A stretch of 64,000 bases of DNA from Synaphobranchus kaupii (taxonomy: Eukaryota > Chordata > Actinopteri > Anguilliformes > Synaphobranchidae), in contig CM056379.1 in NCBI GenBank assembly GCA_029718625.1, positions 53,651,579 to 53,715,578 of the forward strand, written 5' to 3'. The position numbers were made by a program, and so were the translations under genes. The notes beneath the pieces were generated by a model. That model was given only the letters and a program-made list of their open reading frames with translations, did not search any database and had not been told where the DNA came from. Position 1 is the first letter of the stretch. Each line of letters begins with the position of its first letter. Positions 13,601-24,339 of this stretch are shown piece by piece.

Positions 13601-16124
13601 GGTAGATCCCGCAGCACCGTGTCCATCAGGCGCTGGAAAGCCTGCGCTGTGTTTTTCAGGCCGAACGGCATCCGCAGGAATTCCCAAAGGCCAAATGGCG
13701 TGATCACTGCCGTCTTCTGGATGTTTGACGTGCCAGAACAGCTAAGTGAGCACGAGAGCGAGGTAAATGTCTCAGTGTTGACGAGCCGCCGGTTCTTAAC
13801 ATCCACCAACAGGCTGTTAGCGCAGAGAAAATCCGCACCGAGGAGGGGGGTGGACACCTTAGCTGTGATAAAATCCCAAACAAATCGTTGTCCTCCAAAA
13901 CACAGCGCCACGCTCCGCTTCCCAAAAGTGCGGATGGAACTGCCGTTGGCGGCTTGAAGGGCGGGGCCATGTCCATCACTCTGTATGTCCAAGGCTGCCG
14001 CGGGCAGAAAGCTCACTTGCGCACCAGTGTCACTGAGGAAACGCCGCCCAGAATCAGTGTCAGTAATGAATAACAAGCTCCCCGTACGGCCGACGCTCAT
14101 GGCAGCTAGTGAGCACCGGCCCTGGCGTTTCCCGATGCCTTGAAGGTGCAAGGGGGGCGGCACTTGGTAGCCTTGGAGCCAAAACGCGTGTGGTAAAAGC
14201 ACAGACCTCACTGTTGGGTTGTAGCTGTAGTGCCGGTAATGGCCACTGCGTCCACCGACAGTGTGAAGTCATTGTGGGCGGGACCCAGGTCGGCCCCGCA
14301 AAAACTTGTCAACTTCCCTAGCCAAAGCCTGGAAATCCTTAACGGGCGTGTTAGCCAGGGCAGATCGCACTGCTGTAGGAAGCTGTTGCAAGAACAGCTC
14401 CGTGAACAGGAAACACGGTTTATGATTTCCCAGGAGAGTCAACATATAATCCATCAACTCTGAGGGCTTGGAATCACCCAGGCCCGGCAGAGAGAGCAGC
14501 TGACCAGCGCGCTCGGATTCAGTCAAACCGAACGTGTCCAAGAGGTAAGACTTCAATGTCGCATATTTATCTTCCTCCGGTGGGTCTTCGAGAAGGCTCA
14601 CGACTCTAGCCGCGGTGGAACTGCTGAGAGCAGAAATAACATAATAATATTTCGTATTGTCATCGGCGATTCTCCGGAGTGCGAACTGTGCTTCCGTTTG
14701 AGCGAACCAAGCCGCAGATTGCCGTTCCCAAAACTGCATTCGCTGCTTCCATGATGCGTGAGTTCGAAATTAATCCTTGGAACCGTCCAAAGAGGGATCG
14801 GGGTCACCAATGAAGGAGTGCAGGAAATGACCAAACTGAGACTTCTTTCCAGGTCCAGCTAACTGCAACGCAGCTGCGTTCTTTATTTATAAACCTCATT
14901 CAACCCAAAGAACACGTCATAGAAGTTACAGTCTATGACGTATCCGCGTTGACAGTAGGAGGTGAATTATATATGTATGTCCCAGAGGGAGCCGCCACAT
15001 GCCCATACCATTACAGAACCACCACCATACTTAATAGTTGGCAACAGACATTGTGGATTTAATGCCTCCTTAGGCTTTCCCCATACATAAACCCGTCCAG
15101 ATGTATTAAAAAGAGTAAAAGATGACTAATCAGACCATATCACTTTTCTCCATTGCTCTGGGGTTCAGGTTTTGTGTTCCTTACACCATGTTATGCGTTT
15201 TTGTGCATATGGATTGATTCAATTCTGTAGTGATTTTCAGAGCTGTAGTTCTATATCCTACTAAGTGTCCGTCTGTCCCTGTTGGAGAGCTTTGACTTGC
15301 GGCAACAGTTATTTTTTGCTGATGCTTTTTTTGGTGTTGGGCATTTGTTGTCATAATTTTTGACACTGTTCCCCTTGCCACCTTAAATAATTTTGCCGTT
15401 TTTGTGACCGACGCACCTGCAATTCGGGCACCAACTATTTGGCCCCTTTGGAACTCGTATCCTCATCTTGCTTTGGAGACTTACCTCACAAAGCGCTGCT
15501 GGTTAGACCTCTTTTAAGCAGACATGCTGCTTATTAGCATTCAAATTAATAGGAATCACCTGTGTAGATGCTTTCGTAATTGTGGTTTAGATGCTTCAAA
15601 GTTAAAGCCATTTTTCAGGGGTGTTTCCTGTAGATGGCCAGTGTACAGTGTAATTCTGAGAGGTCAGACAACTGTGGCAGGGAGGCTGCTAATGAGTTGA
15701 AATGGTTCTGGTCAGAATAAACCAGTACCTGCAGCAGCAGGTGTTGAGTTGTGTACCATGAACAAGTACCAGGCAGAAGGTGAATGAACTGTCACTAAGG
15801 TTCTTGGCAGTCTTGGACTCTGCTGGTTGGAAGATTCTGAAATGATAATTAGCTCCTTCCCCAGCACGTTTCCTTTCTCTTATTGGCTCTCATGCTTTTT
15901 ATTTATTTATTTATTTTTTGCTGTTCTCAGGCACCAACAACTCAGACTCCAAAAAGCCTAAGAAGAAGAAGCCATCTCTGGGTCTGAACAGTGCTGGGGG
16001 AAGCGGGGGCGGGGGTGGCGGTGGAAGCAGCAGCTCACAAGGAGGCCTGGGCCCTTCAAACCGAAAGAAAAAACCCAAACTGCCCACGGCCCCCACCACC
16101 AGCATCTACGATGACATGAACTAG
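194..16124 (+). CDS. atxn7l3: ATXN7L3, ataxin-7-like protein 3 (partial, C-terminal six exons)
   Basis: Subunit of the SAGA deubiquitinase module; with ENY2 it binds and activates USP22 to remove ubiquitin from histone H2B in the nucleus. Six exons can be joined with GT-AG borders and consistent phase: 194-231, 405-473, 1343-1386, 1760-1831, 10835-10971, 15931-16124. The product reads through [15 protein letters not shown], then the SCA7 zinc-binding motif C-x10-C-x5-C-x2-H, then LISRLxWDGSSD-like sequence, a Ser/Lys-rich tail with a poly-Gly run, and ends SIYDDMN. These blocks match vertebrate ATXN7L3 as I remember it. The N-terminal ENY2/USP22-binding helix and first zinc region lie upstream of the window. 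The introns of 9.0 and 5.0 kb are filled with transposons. Exon phases and the stop are intact, so the gene looks functional. Confidence 0.95.
405..473 (+). CDS. atxn7l3: ATXN7L3 exon b
   Basis: 69 bases, 23 codons in phase 0, between TTGCAG and GTAAGA. It encodes a segment with [15 protein letters not shown], a signature stretch of ATXN7L3 just before the SCA7 zinc motif. Confidence 0.92.
1343..1386 (+). CDS. atxn7l3: ATXN7L3 exon c (SCA7 domain, first half)
   Basis: 44 bases between TTCCAG and GTAAGA. It encodes [14 protein letters not shown] plus a split Arg codon, giving the first two cysteines of the SCA7 zinc motif. Confidence 0.95.
1760..1831 (+). CDS. atxn7l3: ATXN7L3 exon d (SCA7 domain, second half)
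   Basis: 72 bases between CCACCAG and GTGAGT. It encodes [20 protein letters not shown] and then GPA, supplying the third Cys and the His of the zinc motif. The exon begins with the last base of the split Arg codon. Confidence 0.95.
2425..2592. mobile_element. Small insertion in the Tc1 relic, TTAA-ended
   Basis: Sequence not belonging to the Tc1 reading frame; its right edge reads GAACTATCCTT followed by TTAA, like the right ends of TTAA-target elements elsewhere in the window. The left edge is not resolved, so this is a probable truncated MITE. Confidence 0.4.
3318..4654 (-). mobile_element. TTAA-target DNA transposon with long inverted repeats (Kolobok-like)
   Basis: Inverted repeats of about 330 bases, 3318-3650 and 4325-4654, start AGGGATAGTTTGGA and its near-reverse complement. 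TTAA flanks both ends (3314-3317 and 4655-4658). Removing the element restores the Tc1 relic sequence around a single TTAA. The interior carries a THAP-domain exon on the - strand. A THAP protein plus TTAA target duplication is the Kolobok pattern; piggyBac also uses TTAA but does not usually carry THAP. No transposase catalytic domain is present, so this copy is non-autonomous. Confidence 0.75.
3902..4121 (-). pseudogene. THAP zinc-finger exon inside the TTAA element
   Basis: On the - strand the exon is bordered by TTTCCAG and GTAACT. It encodes the second half of a THAP domain: a W near residue 10, then [13 protein letters not shown] (the C-x2-H pair), then a LLKETAV stretch corresponding to the family AVP-box region. 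The first half with its two cysteines is not found upstream. THAP domains bind DNA and are common in P-element, Kolobok and related transposons. It is an orphan exon here. Confidence 0.7.
4761..5345. other. Intron sequence, nothing recognised
   Basis: AT-rich sequence between the Tc1 relic and the SGNH reading frame. The chance frames here show no motif. Confidence 0.4.
5346..5378 (+). promoter_or_regulatory. CCAAT and TATA boxes upstream of the SGNH frame
   Basis: GCCAATAG at about 5347 and TATAAATA at 5371-5378, 47 bases before the ATG at 5425. Spacing fits a pol II core promoter with a start near 5400. It is a sequence match only. Confidence 0.4.
5425..6000 (+). pseudogene. SGNH/GDSL-type hydrolase reading frame with one internal stop
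   Basis: A single reading frame of 191 codons, broken only by TAG at 5728-5730. It keeps all blocks of the SGNH hydrolase fold: [12 protein letters not shown] (nucleophile Ser block), a Gly-rich [13 protein letters not shown] segment, VIQLGGNS (GxN oxyanion block), and SDGTHLN (Asp-His block) near the C-terminus. SGNH domains of this style occur in multi-copy genes of fish and cnidarian retroelements, including Ngaro/DIRS-type elements with tyrosine recombinases. That link is from memory, and no recombinase is found next to it. It lies inside ATXN7L3 intron 4 in sense orientation. Alternative: a retrocopied host esterase-like gene. The function of the protein is not known to me. Confidence 0.65.
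6001..6321. other. Intron sequence, nothing recognised
   Basis: No repeat or coding signal seen between the SGNH frame and the tandem repeat. Confidence 0.4.
6322..6940. repeat. Tandem repeat, about 225-bp unit, 2.75 copies
   Basis: Three consecutive copies start at about 6322, 6548 and 6773; each begins with ATTCT then TTTTTGG and the phrase GGAATCTATAAGG, and runs through ATTCGCAATATTAAAATGC and CATCTGGAGTTTAC. The third copy is truncated. Copies differ by a few percent. No coding content. Confidence 0.85.
6941..7955. other. Intron sequence with a possible Tc1-end scrap
   Basis: AT-rich, no gene. Bases 7685-7714 read ATGTCCCAAACATTATGG, the complement of the Tc1-type end at 2218, which suggests a fragment of the same family. 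Confidence 0.35.
7960..8316. mobile_element. Possible left end of a TTAA-target element
   Basis: TTAA at 7956-7959 followed by AGGAGCCATATGTAACAC, the style of end seen in TTAA MITEs of fish. The matching right end is uncertain (perhaps near 10300), with the Tc1 at 8319-9849 inserted between. Weak call. Confidence 0.3.
8296..8318. repeat. (TA)n microsatellite, left of Tc1
   Basis: Short TA run into which the Tc1 element is inserted; the right flank continues as a longer TA run. Confidence 0.8.
8319..9849 (+). mobile_element. Complete Tc1/mariner transposon
   Basis: 1.53-kb element bounded by TA on both sides. The 46-base terminal inverted repeats read CACTACTCACAAAAAGTTAG at the left and its exact complement at the right, and I see no mismatch across the 46 bases. 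It contains one uninterrupted transposase frame on the + strand. Length, repeats and an intact frame make it a candidate autonomous copy. It sits in sense orientation in ATXN7L3 intron 4. Confidence 0.93.
8617..9645 (+). CDS. Tc1-family DD34E transposase, intact
   Basis: 342 codons from the ATG that opens [20 protein letters not shown]. An in-frame start 28 codons upstream at 8533 is possible, but the downstream one fits the family length. The N-terminal paired-like double helix-turn-helix includes [20 protein letters not shown] and [12 protein letters not shown], the GRPR-like linker. The catalytic triad is present: D in LFSDESRF, D in [10 protein letters not shown], and E in [11 protein letters not shown], with exactly 34 residues between the second D and the E. 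The protein cuts and pastes the element at TA sites in the nucleus. There are no stops or frameshifts; the C-terminus ends MTSY before TGA. It is probably functional as far as sequence can show. Confidence 0.93.
   Translation: MRPRRHLTIDQQYLAIARLQTGCSQREVATELRVSQSVISRLQQRYRETGRVTERHRSGRPLATSHTDDRFIVNSALRNRMMNATQLQAHLREVRGTQVSRQTIRNRLHQRGLRARRPARVPDHTTRHRRHRLAWAREHLRWTRDQWASVLFSDESRFTLSRNDGRQRCWRRQGERYASATVVTRRPFGGGGVTVWAGVSSQYRTALHFVNGTVTSPYYLNNIINPVIVPLHEQHRPNFIFMDDNAPAHRGRIIRERLLETGVPQMEWPALSPDLNPIENLWDQLTHRVEARNSVPQNLNDLRAALQEEWDAMPQQTISRLVNSMRRRCQAVIDAQGHMTSY
9850..9911. repeat. (TA)n microsatellite, right of Tc1
   Basis: About 60 bases of uninterrupted TA directly abutting the right inverted repeat. 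Confidence 0.9.
9912..10578. other. Intron sequence, nothing firm
   Basis: No gene. Bases near 10300 (GTTACTTAAAGG) could be the right edge of the TTAA element suspected at 7960. Confidence 0.3.
10587..10688. repeat. (CT)n microsatellite
   Basis: About 100 bases of CT with a few TTT interruptions, 150 bases upstream of ATXN7L3 exon e. It produces long Ser/Leu chance frames. Confidence 0.95.
10835..10971 (+). CDS. atxn7l3: ATXN7L3 exon e
   Basis: 137 bases between TTGGCAG and GTGAGT. It encodes a segment with [19 protein letters not shown] and [10 protein letters not shown]. It is separated from exon d by a 9.0-kb intron full of transposons, but phase and splice borders are preserved. Confidence 0.93.
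10972..11704. other. ATXN7L3 intron 5, left part, nothing recognised
   Basis: AT-rich intron sequence before the Tc1 relic; no repeat or coding signal identified. Confidence 0.4.
12211..12392 (-). repeat. Gypsy-1 3' LTR
   Basis: 182 bases, about 90 percent or more identical by eye to the partner LTR; shares the block AACTGCAACGCAGC and TTCTTTATTTATAAACCTC. Lacks a short TTTCCAG segment present in the other copy. Confidence 0.9.
12400..14740 (-). pseudogene. Gypsy-1 gag-pol remnant
   Basis: Order on the - strand: gag-like protein 14269-14739 (W-FAQAEAQF-type capsid, [10 protein letters not shown]); aspartic protease with DTGA at about 14020-14031; reverse transcriptase from 13700 with [10 protein letters not shown] and the YLDD active site near 13575; thumb segment [12 protein letters not shown] at 13241-13423; start of RNase H at 13036-13231; integrase HHCC zinc finger (CIVCQ) at about 12890-13040; and a C-terminal integrase part to 12400. 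The N-terminal half of RT, most of RNase H and the integrase catalytic core are missing, so it cannot be autonomous. Confidence 0.85.
14811..14999 (-). repeat. Gypsy-1 5' LTR
   Basis: 189 bases; on the - strand it is followed at 14810 by the primer-binding-like sequence. Divergence from the 3' LTR shows the insertion is not recent. Confidence 0.9.
15649..15930 (+). other. ATXN7L3 intron 5, right part
   Basis: Ordinary intron sequence leading to a T-rich tract and the TTCTCAG acceptor of the last exon. Confidence 0.5.
15931..16124 (+). CDS. atxn7l3: ATXN7L3 terminal coding exon
   Basis: Starts after TTCTCAG and ends in TAG at 16122-16124. It encodes [13 protein letters not shown], a Gly-rich run of about ten residues, a second Lys-rich cluster, and [13 protein letters not shown]. 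The basic clusters and the SIYDD-N terminus are family hallmarks. The poly-Gly expansion is longer than in the mammalian proteins I recall. Confidence 0.94.
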
Positions 16125-18307
16125 CACATGCACCTCCCTCTTTACCCCTATCCTGCCCCTGCATAGCACACGCTCGAGACCCAAGACGGGTGTCGGACAG
16201 TGTGGCGGTGATGGACAAGCAAGGTTTTAATCTACATCCTGACCTCCGACCCCTTGTGGCACACAAAAACCCACCCCTCCCATTCTGCAATATTGTTCAC
16301 TGTCTCTGACTGCTTATCTAATGGTAGCCAGACACACCCAAAAATTAGCCACGCCCCTTACACACTTCATGTCCTGTGGAAGTCCACCTGAGAGAAACAT
16401 AGGCAGAAGGGGGAGGTAGGGGGTTGTTGTAGATGTGATTCCAACTTGGGTCACACTAGATAAAAACACTGGCAGGATTGAGAGTGCTGTCCAGGCCTGG
16501 AATCACAGTGCTAGTAGGAGCTTCTTGGTACTGTAGATTTGAACTAGGTCTTGTCTGGCAAACAGTGAGAATGTGCGTGGTATATGTGCACAGGGGAAAC
16601 TCCACGCAGTCAGAAACGTGAACCATCCGAACACACTGGCTCTGAATCTGCCTCCTTGCACAGGTCACATCCGTGATGTACCGATGGTGTTTTCTCTGTG
16701 TTTTTATTTCTACATTTTTGTAAGATGTGGAAGTAATTCTGGAAAAAGTGAATGGAAGTGAACAGAGTTCACAAAGGGACAATTTTTATTTCATAACCAT
16801 TGGATCATTCCTTAAGATACAATGATTGTGCTTTTCTTTTTTGATTGCACTGTTTCAAAGTGTCGGACCAATCCAAAATACTGGTCACATTGAAACTCAT
16901 TAAGCTGACATATTTTGTTATACTTTTACTTTTTTTTTTTTTTTGGATGTTTTGAGATGAGAAAGAAACCCTAAGACTCGACTCGGCGTGGTGCTGTTAG
17001 TATGCCTGGGGCTGCTGGACAAGGTAGTCCAAAAAAGCGTGGCACAAAAGCTTTCGCACTTTGTCATTAGCTGTATGTAAGCATCCTCCAATGGGGATGC
17101 TAATGTGTGGTAGGTGAGTGTGGCCATTTGGATGATGTGTTGCACATAGGTGTTTGAGGACTCACTGTGCGAGTGTACCATTGAGTGTCTGTGAAGCTGC
17201 TTTTGGTTTGCATGTCGACGTGTGCGCGCGTGCAGGTTTACATGCATGTCTCTGAGCATGCCGTTGTACGTGTGCGTGTATTTGGGTCAACCATATGCAT
17301 CTCTAAGGGTGCCACTGTGTATGTGTGAGAATATTTGGGGTTTACATGTACCAGTATAATCTCAGTATGCCACTGTTTGGATGTGTCTGTGAGAACATGT
17401 GGTATTTGTGTACCTGTGGGTGTGTGTATTGGCGTGTCTGCATTTATAGGTGTGTATGGGTATTGTGTTTTTTGTGCCTACCCATGTGTGCGCGTGTAAA
17501 AGAATCATGAATCAATATTTTGACATGCGCAGTCTCACCACTGCTTTTTGCAAAATAATGTTACAAATACAGTACAATCTGCATCGACTGGGCCTCGGCA
17601 ACAGAACTTGCTTTGTGTAAAAATTTGTCTCAAAAATGATCAGCGTTAAAACACTTGTGCTCGTGCACATTGCTGGAAGTTTAATGCTGTGTGTCTTTAT
17701 ACCTCAAGAGTTTGAGAATGTTGACATGATCACTGTAGCATGAAACTGCGTTTATTTCTGATTAATCTTACCGTGGGTTCTGTGGTACCAAAAGGAAATG
17801 CCTTTTCCCCCCCTTTGTAATTCAGTTTATAGTCTCTCATTGCTGCAAACACGAGACGAGCCTTTTCTTTGACAAGTGTGTTACACTTACGATTTTTTCA
17901 CCCACCCAGGCTGCGGCAGTGCGGTCTATTATGGGCTTTCATTTTTGGCTTAGGCTTTAGGGCAAAATTATATTTTTCTCAAAAATAATTATGATTATAG
18001 CAGGTTGGTCAGGTTTTGATGTAATGAGTTTGTCTGTAGTTGCCCCTTTCAAAGACATCTATTGAAGTGACATTTTTATTTGACTTGTATTGAAACACAA
18101 CTAAATCGGAGCTGAGAACTTACTTTTTTTTAAGGCAGTATGCCTTGAAGGGACTATTTGGCCAAAAGAATGGGGAAGGCCTCTGTGTTAGTGATGCTTA
18201 CTGTGTGTTGCTTGGCAACGTGATGAGATGAGTTATGTCACCTCGCCCTGGTCTCAGTCCATACAGTGGTGTTGGTAACGAGACCAAAAAATAACCCATT
18301 TCAAACA

Positions 18308-18327
18308 GGACGCCCCCCCCCCCCCCC

Positions 18328-18356
<29 letters not shown>
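18308..18356. repeat. Poly-C followed by (CA)n microsatellite
   Basis: About 17 C followed by about 13 CA units near the end of the inferred ATXN7L3 3'UTR. Confidence 0.9.
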
Positions 18357-18359
<3 letters not shown>

Positions 18360-18423
18360 TGAATACGTGCATGTGTTTGTGTGTATACGGATTTCATAAT
18401 GTATAGCCAGCTTATATGGTTCA

Positions 18424-18468
18424 AATAAATTTTTTCTGTGTACTGTGGATGCCTTTTCATGTAAATAA
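18424..18468 (+). terminator. Candidate polyadenylation signals of ATXN7L3
   Basis: AATAAA at 18424-18429 and again at 18463-18468, followed by a GT-rich stretch (TGTCTGTC). They are the best hexamer pair downstream of the ATXN7L3 stop and before the TMUB2 gene on the other strand. Confidence 0.45.
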
Positions 18469-18490
18469 AATCAAGTGTCTGTCAACCTTG

Positions 18491-19796
18491 TCTCTATTCT
18501 TTCCACACTTCAATGCAGACAAAGAACCAGTTAGTCATTTTTCTAATTGAACAGCTGAGGTCATACCAGCTGAATCCACTCAAGGACAGAGTGTTTCAGG
18601 TATATTAGGCAATTAATATACCGTATTATCATGTCCAATTCAGTAATTTAAGAAGAAGAAAAAAAACAGACATAATACTGGTAAGGCCAACCGGTGAGTA
18701 ATACAGGTAATTGTGCTTGTAACTGAAAAAACTACTCTGATGACAATGTCTGTTGGGAGTCAATCTACTTCTTAGTGTTCTGATGTTTAATGGGAAATGA
18801 CTGCAGCCAATGGTAAAAGGTCACGCAACACACAACCAGGCTTATTACACACAGGCCATTTGCCTTGGCTGTTTTTGTCTGCCAGTTTCCACCCTTTGTC
18901 TGAACCACAGGGAAGTGCACTTGTCCCTCCTGTGCCACACACATTCCCCCAGGCAGGTGCCCGAATCCCTACAAGAAGCAGATCTGGCGTGTCTTTGTGT
19001 GTCATTTTATATCCGTAGACAATCACAATTTCCTCAAGCACTGCCGTAGATTGGCTGGATAATCATCTGGGGAGTGAAATGCTCCCCTTTCCATCTGATC
19101 TGTCAAAGCCAGGTTGTTTGCTCCGTGCATGATGTTAAATGGTGACGGTGGCAAATTATCTTGACAAGGATCACTGAATAGTTTTTAATTTTAATAAACC
19201 CCATTCAGCCAGCACAGCAGGCCTGGCAGGCTGATGCAATGGCTTATGTGGATTATGGACTTTGTTTGCCCCTCTTCTTCCTTTAGTGTGTCCAGGACTC
19301 TCATACCATGATATTTTTTCCATAGGGGTTGAGATTGGAGAGTAGCATGTTTGTATGCCCTTTCTTTGCATATGCTCTGTTGAGTGTTGCATGCACAGAC
19401 ACGAACAGAGCTAATTGGCTTGAAAACCTTTAATCCAAACGATACTAACAGCAGAGTGCAAAACATATCCATTTCACAACAGCATTAGAGTCAGAGAGGA
19501 AAAATTATCTCCTTAAAAACAAAGCAGAGCCTAAAGACGTACACGATGAACAATCACACCCACATTCCGCTTACCATACATAACCCCCCAAGTGCCAAAT
19601 GCAATTTCACCCAGTCCATACACCCACTATGTACAGTAAATTTCATCTTGTATATTTACATACAGGCTTGTCATTAAAACAAGCTTTTTTTATTATACAG
19701 TACGCACTCATTTCAAATTATTTTTTTAATTATGCTGGCATATTTAGGAATAGAAATAGTGTTCTGACCCACACACCTCAAGGCCCATTATTAACC
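18491..19796. other. Intergenic sequence, nothing recognised
   Basis: Between the two convergent genes; no coding, RNA or repeat signal identified. Confidence 0.4.
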
Positions 19797-19800
19797 TTAA

Positions 19801-20081
19801 AGGAGATGTTTGGTATTTAGCATTATAAGCCCTGTTATAAGGTTATTTACGATCATATACAACGGTCCATCTGAGTTTCCCGTCTTTGAAAACGAGTTTA
19901 TGGTGTTTTTTGAAGGATTTTCTATATGCCCATCCAGATCCATTGTGTAGGTTAGCTGTGACATGAGCAATGAGCAATATATCTCAAGACTGCACAGTTA
20001 ATCAAAATGTTGATATGGACCGCTGTATATGATCGTAAATAATCTTATAACAGGGCTTATAATGCTAAATACCGAACTTCT
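19801..20081. mobile_element. TTAA-target MITE
   Basis: 281 bases flanked by TTAA at 19797-19800 and 20082-20085. Inverted ends of about 70 bases: left AGGAGATGTTTGGTATTTAG, right complementary with small differences, sharing GCATTATAAGCCCTG and ACGATCATATAC. No coding capacity. Confidence 0.8.
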
Positions 20082-21150
20082 TTAACAGTAAAAATAACTG
20101 TATAGCAGTGAACCTCCAGGTAAGCTAGACAGCTTAGACTACTGAACAGCAGTGCTGTATTTTAATGCTGGGCCCTAATCTGAGACCAGTGATGCATCAT
20201 CAATCACCAGAATGAATAGGTGCACTTTGTTTCTCTGAGCAGCCATTTCAATGCTCTGGGGACCGGGGATGTGAAATGGCCAAGAAAAGGAGGAGGTTTG
20301 GCTTCTGAGATGCTATTTTTGTATTATGTACACCCATCCCCCCCCCCCCCCCCCCCCCCATTTTTTAATGTATTTTTTTAGATATCAGTGACCTTCAATA
20401 ATATATAGTATACAGAGATTAGCGATACCGTAATAAGCGCAACATTTGATACACTTCATTTGAAGACATTGCTCTGAGTGGTATTCATGTGGATTCCAGA
20501 ACAGTTTGTCCTTGCTGTGCTTGCTGATAGGAACCAGATTGGAGAAGCACGCAAAAGAGCTGCATTGGATAGTTGCACTCTGTAAAACAGTATGTGATGA
20601 GAACCGAGGACATGATTTGAAATAAGACACTACATACTAGCGCCATGTCACGCACCACACCCTTGTTCAAAAGTGGGAATAATACAAAATGTGTGGACAA
20701 GGAGCAATTCTTTGCTCAGTAGAGCAGTCTGCACACACTGTGAGCCCAAGCTAAACGTAGAACACCTGGTTCACATTTTCATACTATTGTTGACAGTAGA
20801 GGTTCCACTGTTCTCAGAAAAGCTTTGTGTATTGCGGGGGAGACAGGGAGGGAGAATATGCCTATTTACTTCAATTTGATGAATTCTTTGTTTCAGCAAT
20901 AACAGTACAAGAAGCCTGGCATAGAGTCAGAGAAATGAGAAGGTTCAGCTATGGAACATCTATGCTTTTTAGAGTGAGATGAGCTTTGCAGGAAGGGATC
21001 AAAGCCAGGCGGCGACACTGTGATTATCACACTGGTGTGAAACGATGATGACTCGTGCAATTGTATAAAATCAGTCCAAAACGGCCCGGCAAAATCCGCA
21101 TCGCAACCCTGTAGAATTTCTTCAGCGTAAAGTTTGACACTTATATGCTT
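20082..21150. other. Intergenic sequence with a poly-C run
   Basis: A run of about 22 C lies at 20338-20359; the rest holds no recognised feature up to the TMUB2 3' end. Confidence 0.5.
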
Positions 21151-21155
21151 GTTTT

Positions 21156-21161
21156 TTTATT
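21156..21161 (-). terminator. Possible TMUB2 polyadenylation signal
   Basis: AATAAA on the - strand, 255 bases downstream of the TMUB2 stop. It lies in a T-rich run, so the match may be by chance. Confidence 0.3.
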
Positions 21162-21415
21162 TTTTTTAGCTTTGTACATACCCTCTTCCATTAACACCCA
21201 TGCACTGCTACATATCACATGGATACCAACTCACCCACTCTCTCATCCTCGTCCACTCATTCAATCACGCACACGCACACTCACACACACACACCTGGTA
21301 TGGACACTAAGGCCTTCCATGTCCTTTCCTTGCCAGCACCGGCCACAGTAAAAGCCGAATCGATAGCTACTTCATTATTCATTCTTGCTGTTCTATCTCA
21401 GCACCTTTCCTTGCC

Positions 21416-22990
<1,575 letters not shown>

Positions 22991-24180
22991 CCCTGCCACT
23001 CAGCACCTAGAGTCAGTTCACACATTGACAAAATTGGTAATGTCAGTATCAATGCCCAAAACACATTTATGCCTAAGCTCTAAAGTCTTTAGCAAAATAA
23101 CAATAACGTTTGAATACATGCGCTAATGGGCATAAAGTTGCCCTATGTCTATGAGGTAATTCGGGCAGCGTTTCTCTGGCATCGTACAACCAACAAATAA
23201 TGTGACATGGAACTGAAGCCACGAATATTGGCAAGTTATGTGAAGCAGTGACTGTTACAAAGTGCAGGTTTTCCATTGTGCAGTAACGTTAACGTTACTC
23301 TAGAAAGCTAGATAGATCGCAATGGTTGAACTTAGCTACCTAGCTAATGTTATACCTGAAGGATATCATACTGCTACATAAGAGAGTAACGTTAACAAGA
23401 AACAAAATAATTTGCCTTACGCAAGCATGTAAAAATATGGTTAGTTACCAATACGTTTAACAAACCACCAGTTCTGTACTTCGGGGACATTGGACAGCAA
23501 AGTCTATTAACGTAGCGTTAAGGTAAATGACATTAACGTTACTTAGAAGGCTAAAATAGAGCTGGCCAGCTACGTATGACGTTATATAACTTGCCTAGTA
23601 AAATGTAACGTAGCTACACTAATCTAGCACCGCGCGATTACCTAGTTAGGTTAACTGGCTAGCTACCCAACGTTACCTAACCTAGATAACGAAGTGAGGT
23701 CGAAAACACCGTTAGCCTGCTAGCTAATTACCGTTACAAAATGTAAGTTCATCCGACCCAGTAACGTTAACGTTAATATGAGGAAAACACTAACGTTACC
23801 AAGGCACCAAGCAAGGGCTAGCTCGCTAGATGTTAGATAAATCATAATTAAGTGGTCAATTATTAGATATATCACTGACCCACAACTCCTTTCCGTTTTA
23901 ATGGTTCATTCAATATTATTTCTCGCTTTCAAGACTGAGCTAAGTTAACTGCTTATGATCTTCAGTCAATCTGGTTTATGAAAAAAAATACCAGAGAAAC
24001 ACGAACGACCTTCTCGCTCAGCTAGGACGTCTATTTTTTTTTTTACTCTTTCCACATAGCTAGAAAACACGACCATCCCCTGAACAGCTAACGACCCTTA
24101 ATTCAAGTCGTTGGTTTCATGTGGTAAAAAATACAGAAGAACGGATTTAGCTGACTACCTTTACAATTTTCAGACCATGG
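22991..24180 (-). other. TMUB2 5' intron / upstream region
   Basis: No coding sequence. Many AACGTTA and GCTAGC words occur at 23280-23830, a base-composition feature rather than a defined repeat. A poly-T run lies at 24035. Confidence 0.45.
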
Positions 24181-24310
24181 TAACTTATCTTCTCCGTTCC
24201 GATTCCTGATGCCCCCACTCCCTGGCCACATACAAACACAAATTACGCCTACGTCAGCACAAAGGATGAACCAACTACGTCACGTACGGTGCGTGCAGTG
24301 ACGGAATTCC
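24180..24310 (-). promoter_or_regulatory. Candidate TMUB2 promoter with two CRE-like sites
   Basis: CpG-containing stretch with TGACGTA (- strand) at 24250-24256 and 24276-24282. Such ATF/CREB-like sites are typical of TATA-less housekeeping promoters. Position, about 1.2 kb upstream of the ATG beyond a probable 5'UTR intron, is an inference. Confidence 0.4.
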
Positions 24311-24339
24311 ACCACTGACATGCCAGGGGGCTGAAAAAT

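Larger units (their letters stand above)
12211..14999 (-). mobile_element. Internally deleted Gypsy (Ty3) retrotransposon with two LTRs (Gypsy-1)
   Basis: Two LTRs of about 185 bases (12211-12392 and 14811-14999) in the same orientation, starting TGAAGGAGTG and ending GCCGCCACA in the + view. A TGCC duplication flanks the element. On the - strand, the primer-site region after the 5' LTR reads TTGGTGACCCCGA and a G-rich tract (GGGGGGACGGA) precedes the 3' LTR. The internal region is only 2.4 kb instead of about 4-5 kb, because parts of pol are missing. Confidence 0.92.
11709..15648 (-). pseudogene. Older Tc1-like transposon relic, interrupted by a Gypsy element
   Basis: Read on the - strand, 15000-15480 and 11760-12210 together follow a Tc1-like transposase: a [12 protein letters not shown] block, a GGGSVM(V)W block, then [12 protein letters not shown] (second catalytic region) and a C-terminal LLKAKGGP segment. 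Stops and frameshifts are frequent. The right end near 15648 begins TACACTGGCCATCTACAGG on the - strand; the left end is blurred. The Gypsy element at 12211-14999 sits in the middle of the coding region with a 4-base duplication. Confidence 0.8.
16125..18490 (+). other. atxn7l3: ATXN7L3 3' untranslated region (inferred extent)
   Basis: No coding potential and no recognised transposon, with GT-rich stretches at 17220-17500 and a long T run near 16930. The end is placed by two AATAAA hexamers near 18424 and 18463. A 3'UTR of about 2.3 kb is plausible for this gene, but the end is inferred, not shown. Confidence 0.5.

Noticed and set aside
15911..16105. Pro-rich - strand frame
   Set aside because: Antisense of the poly-Gly part of the ATXN7L3 last exon.
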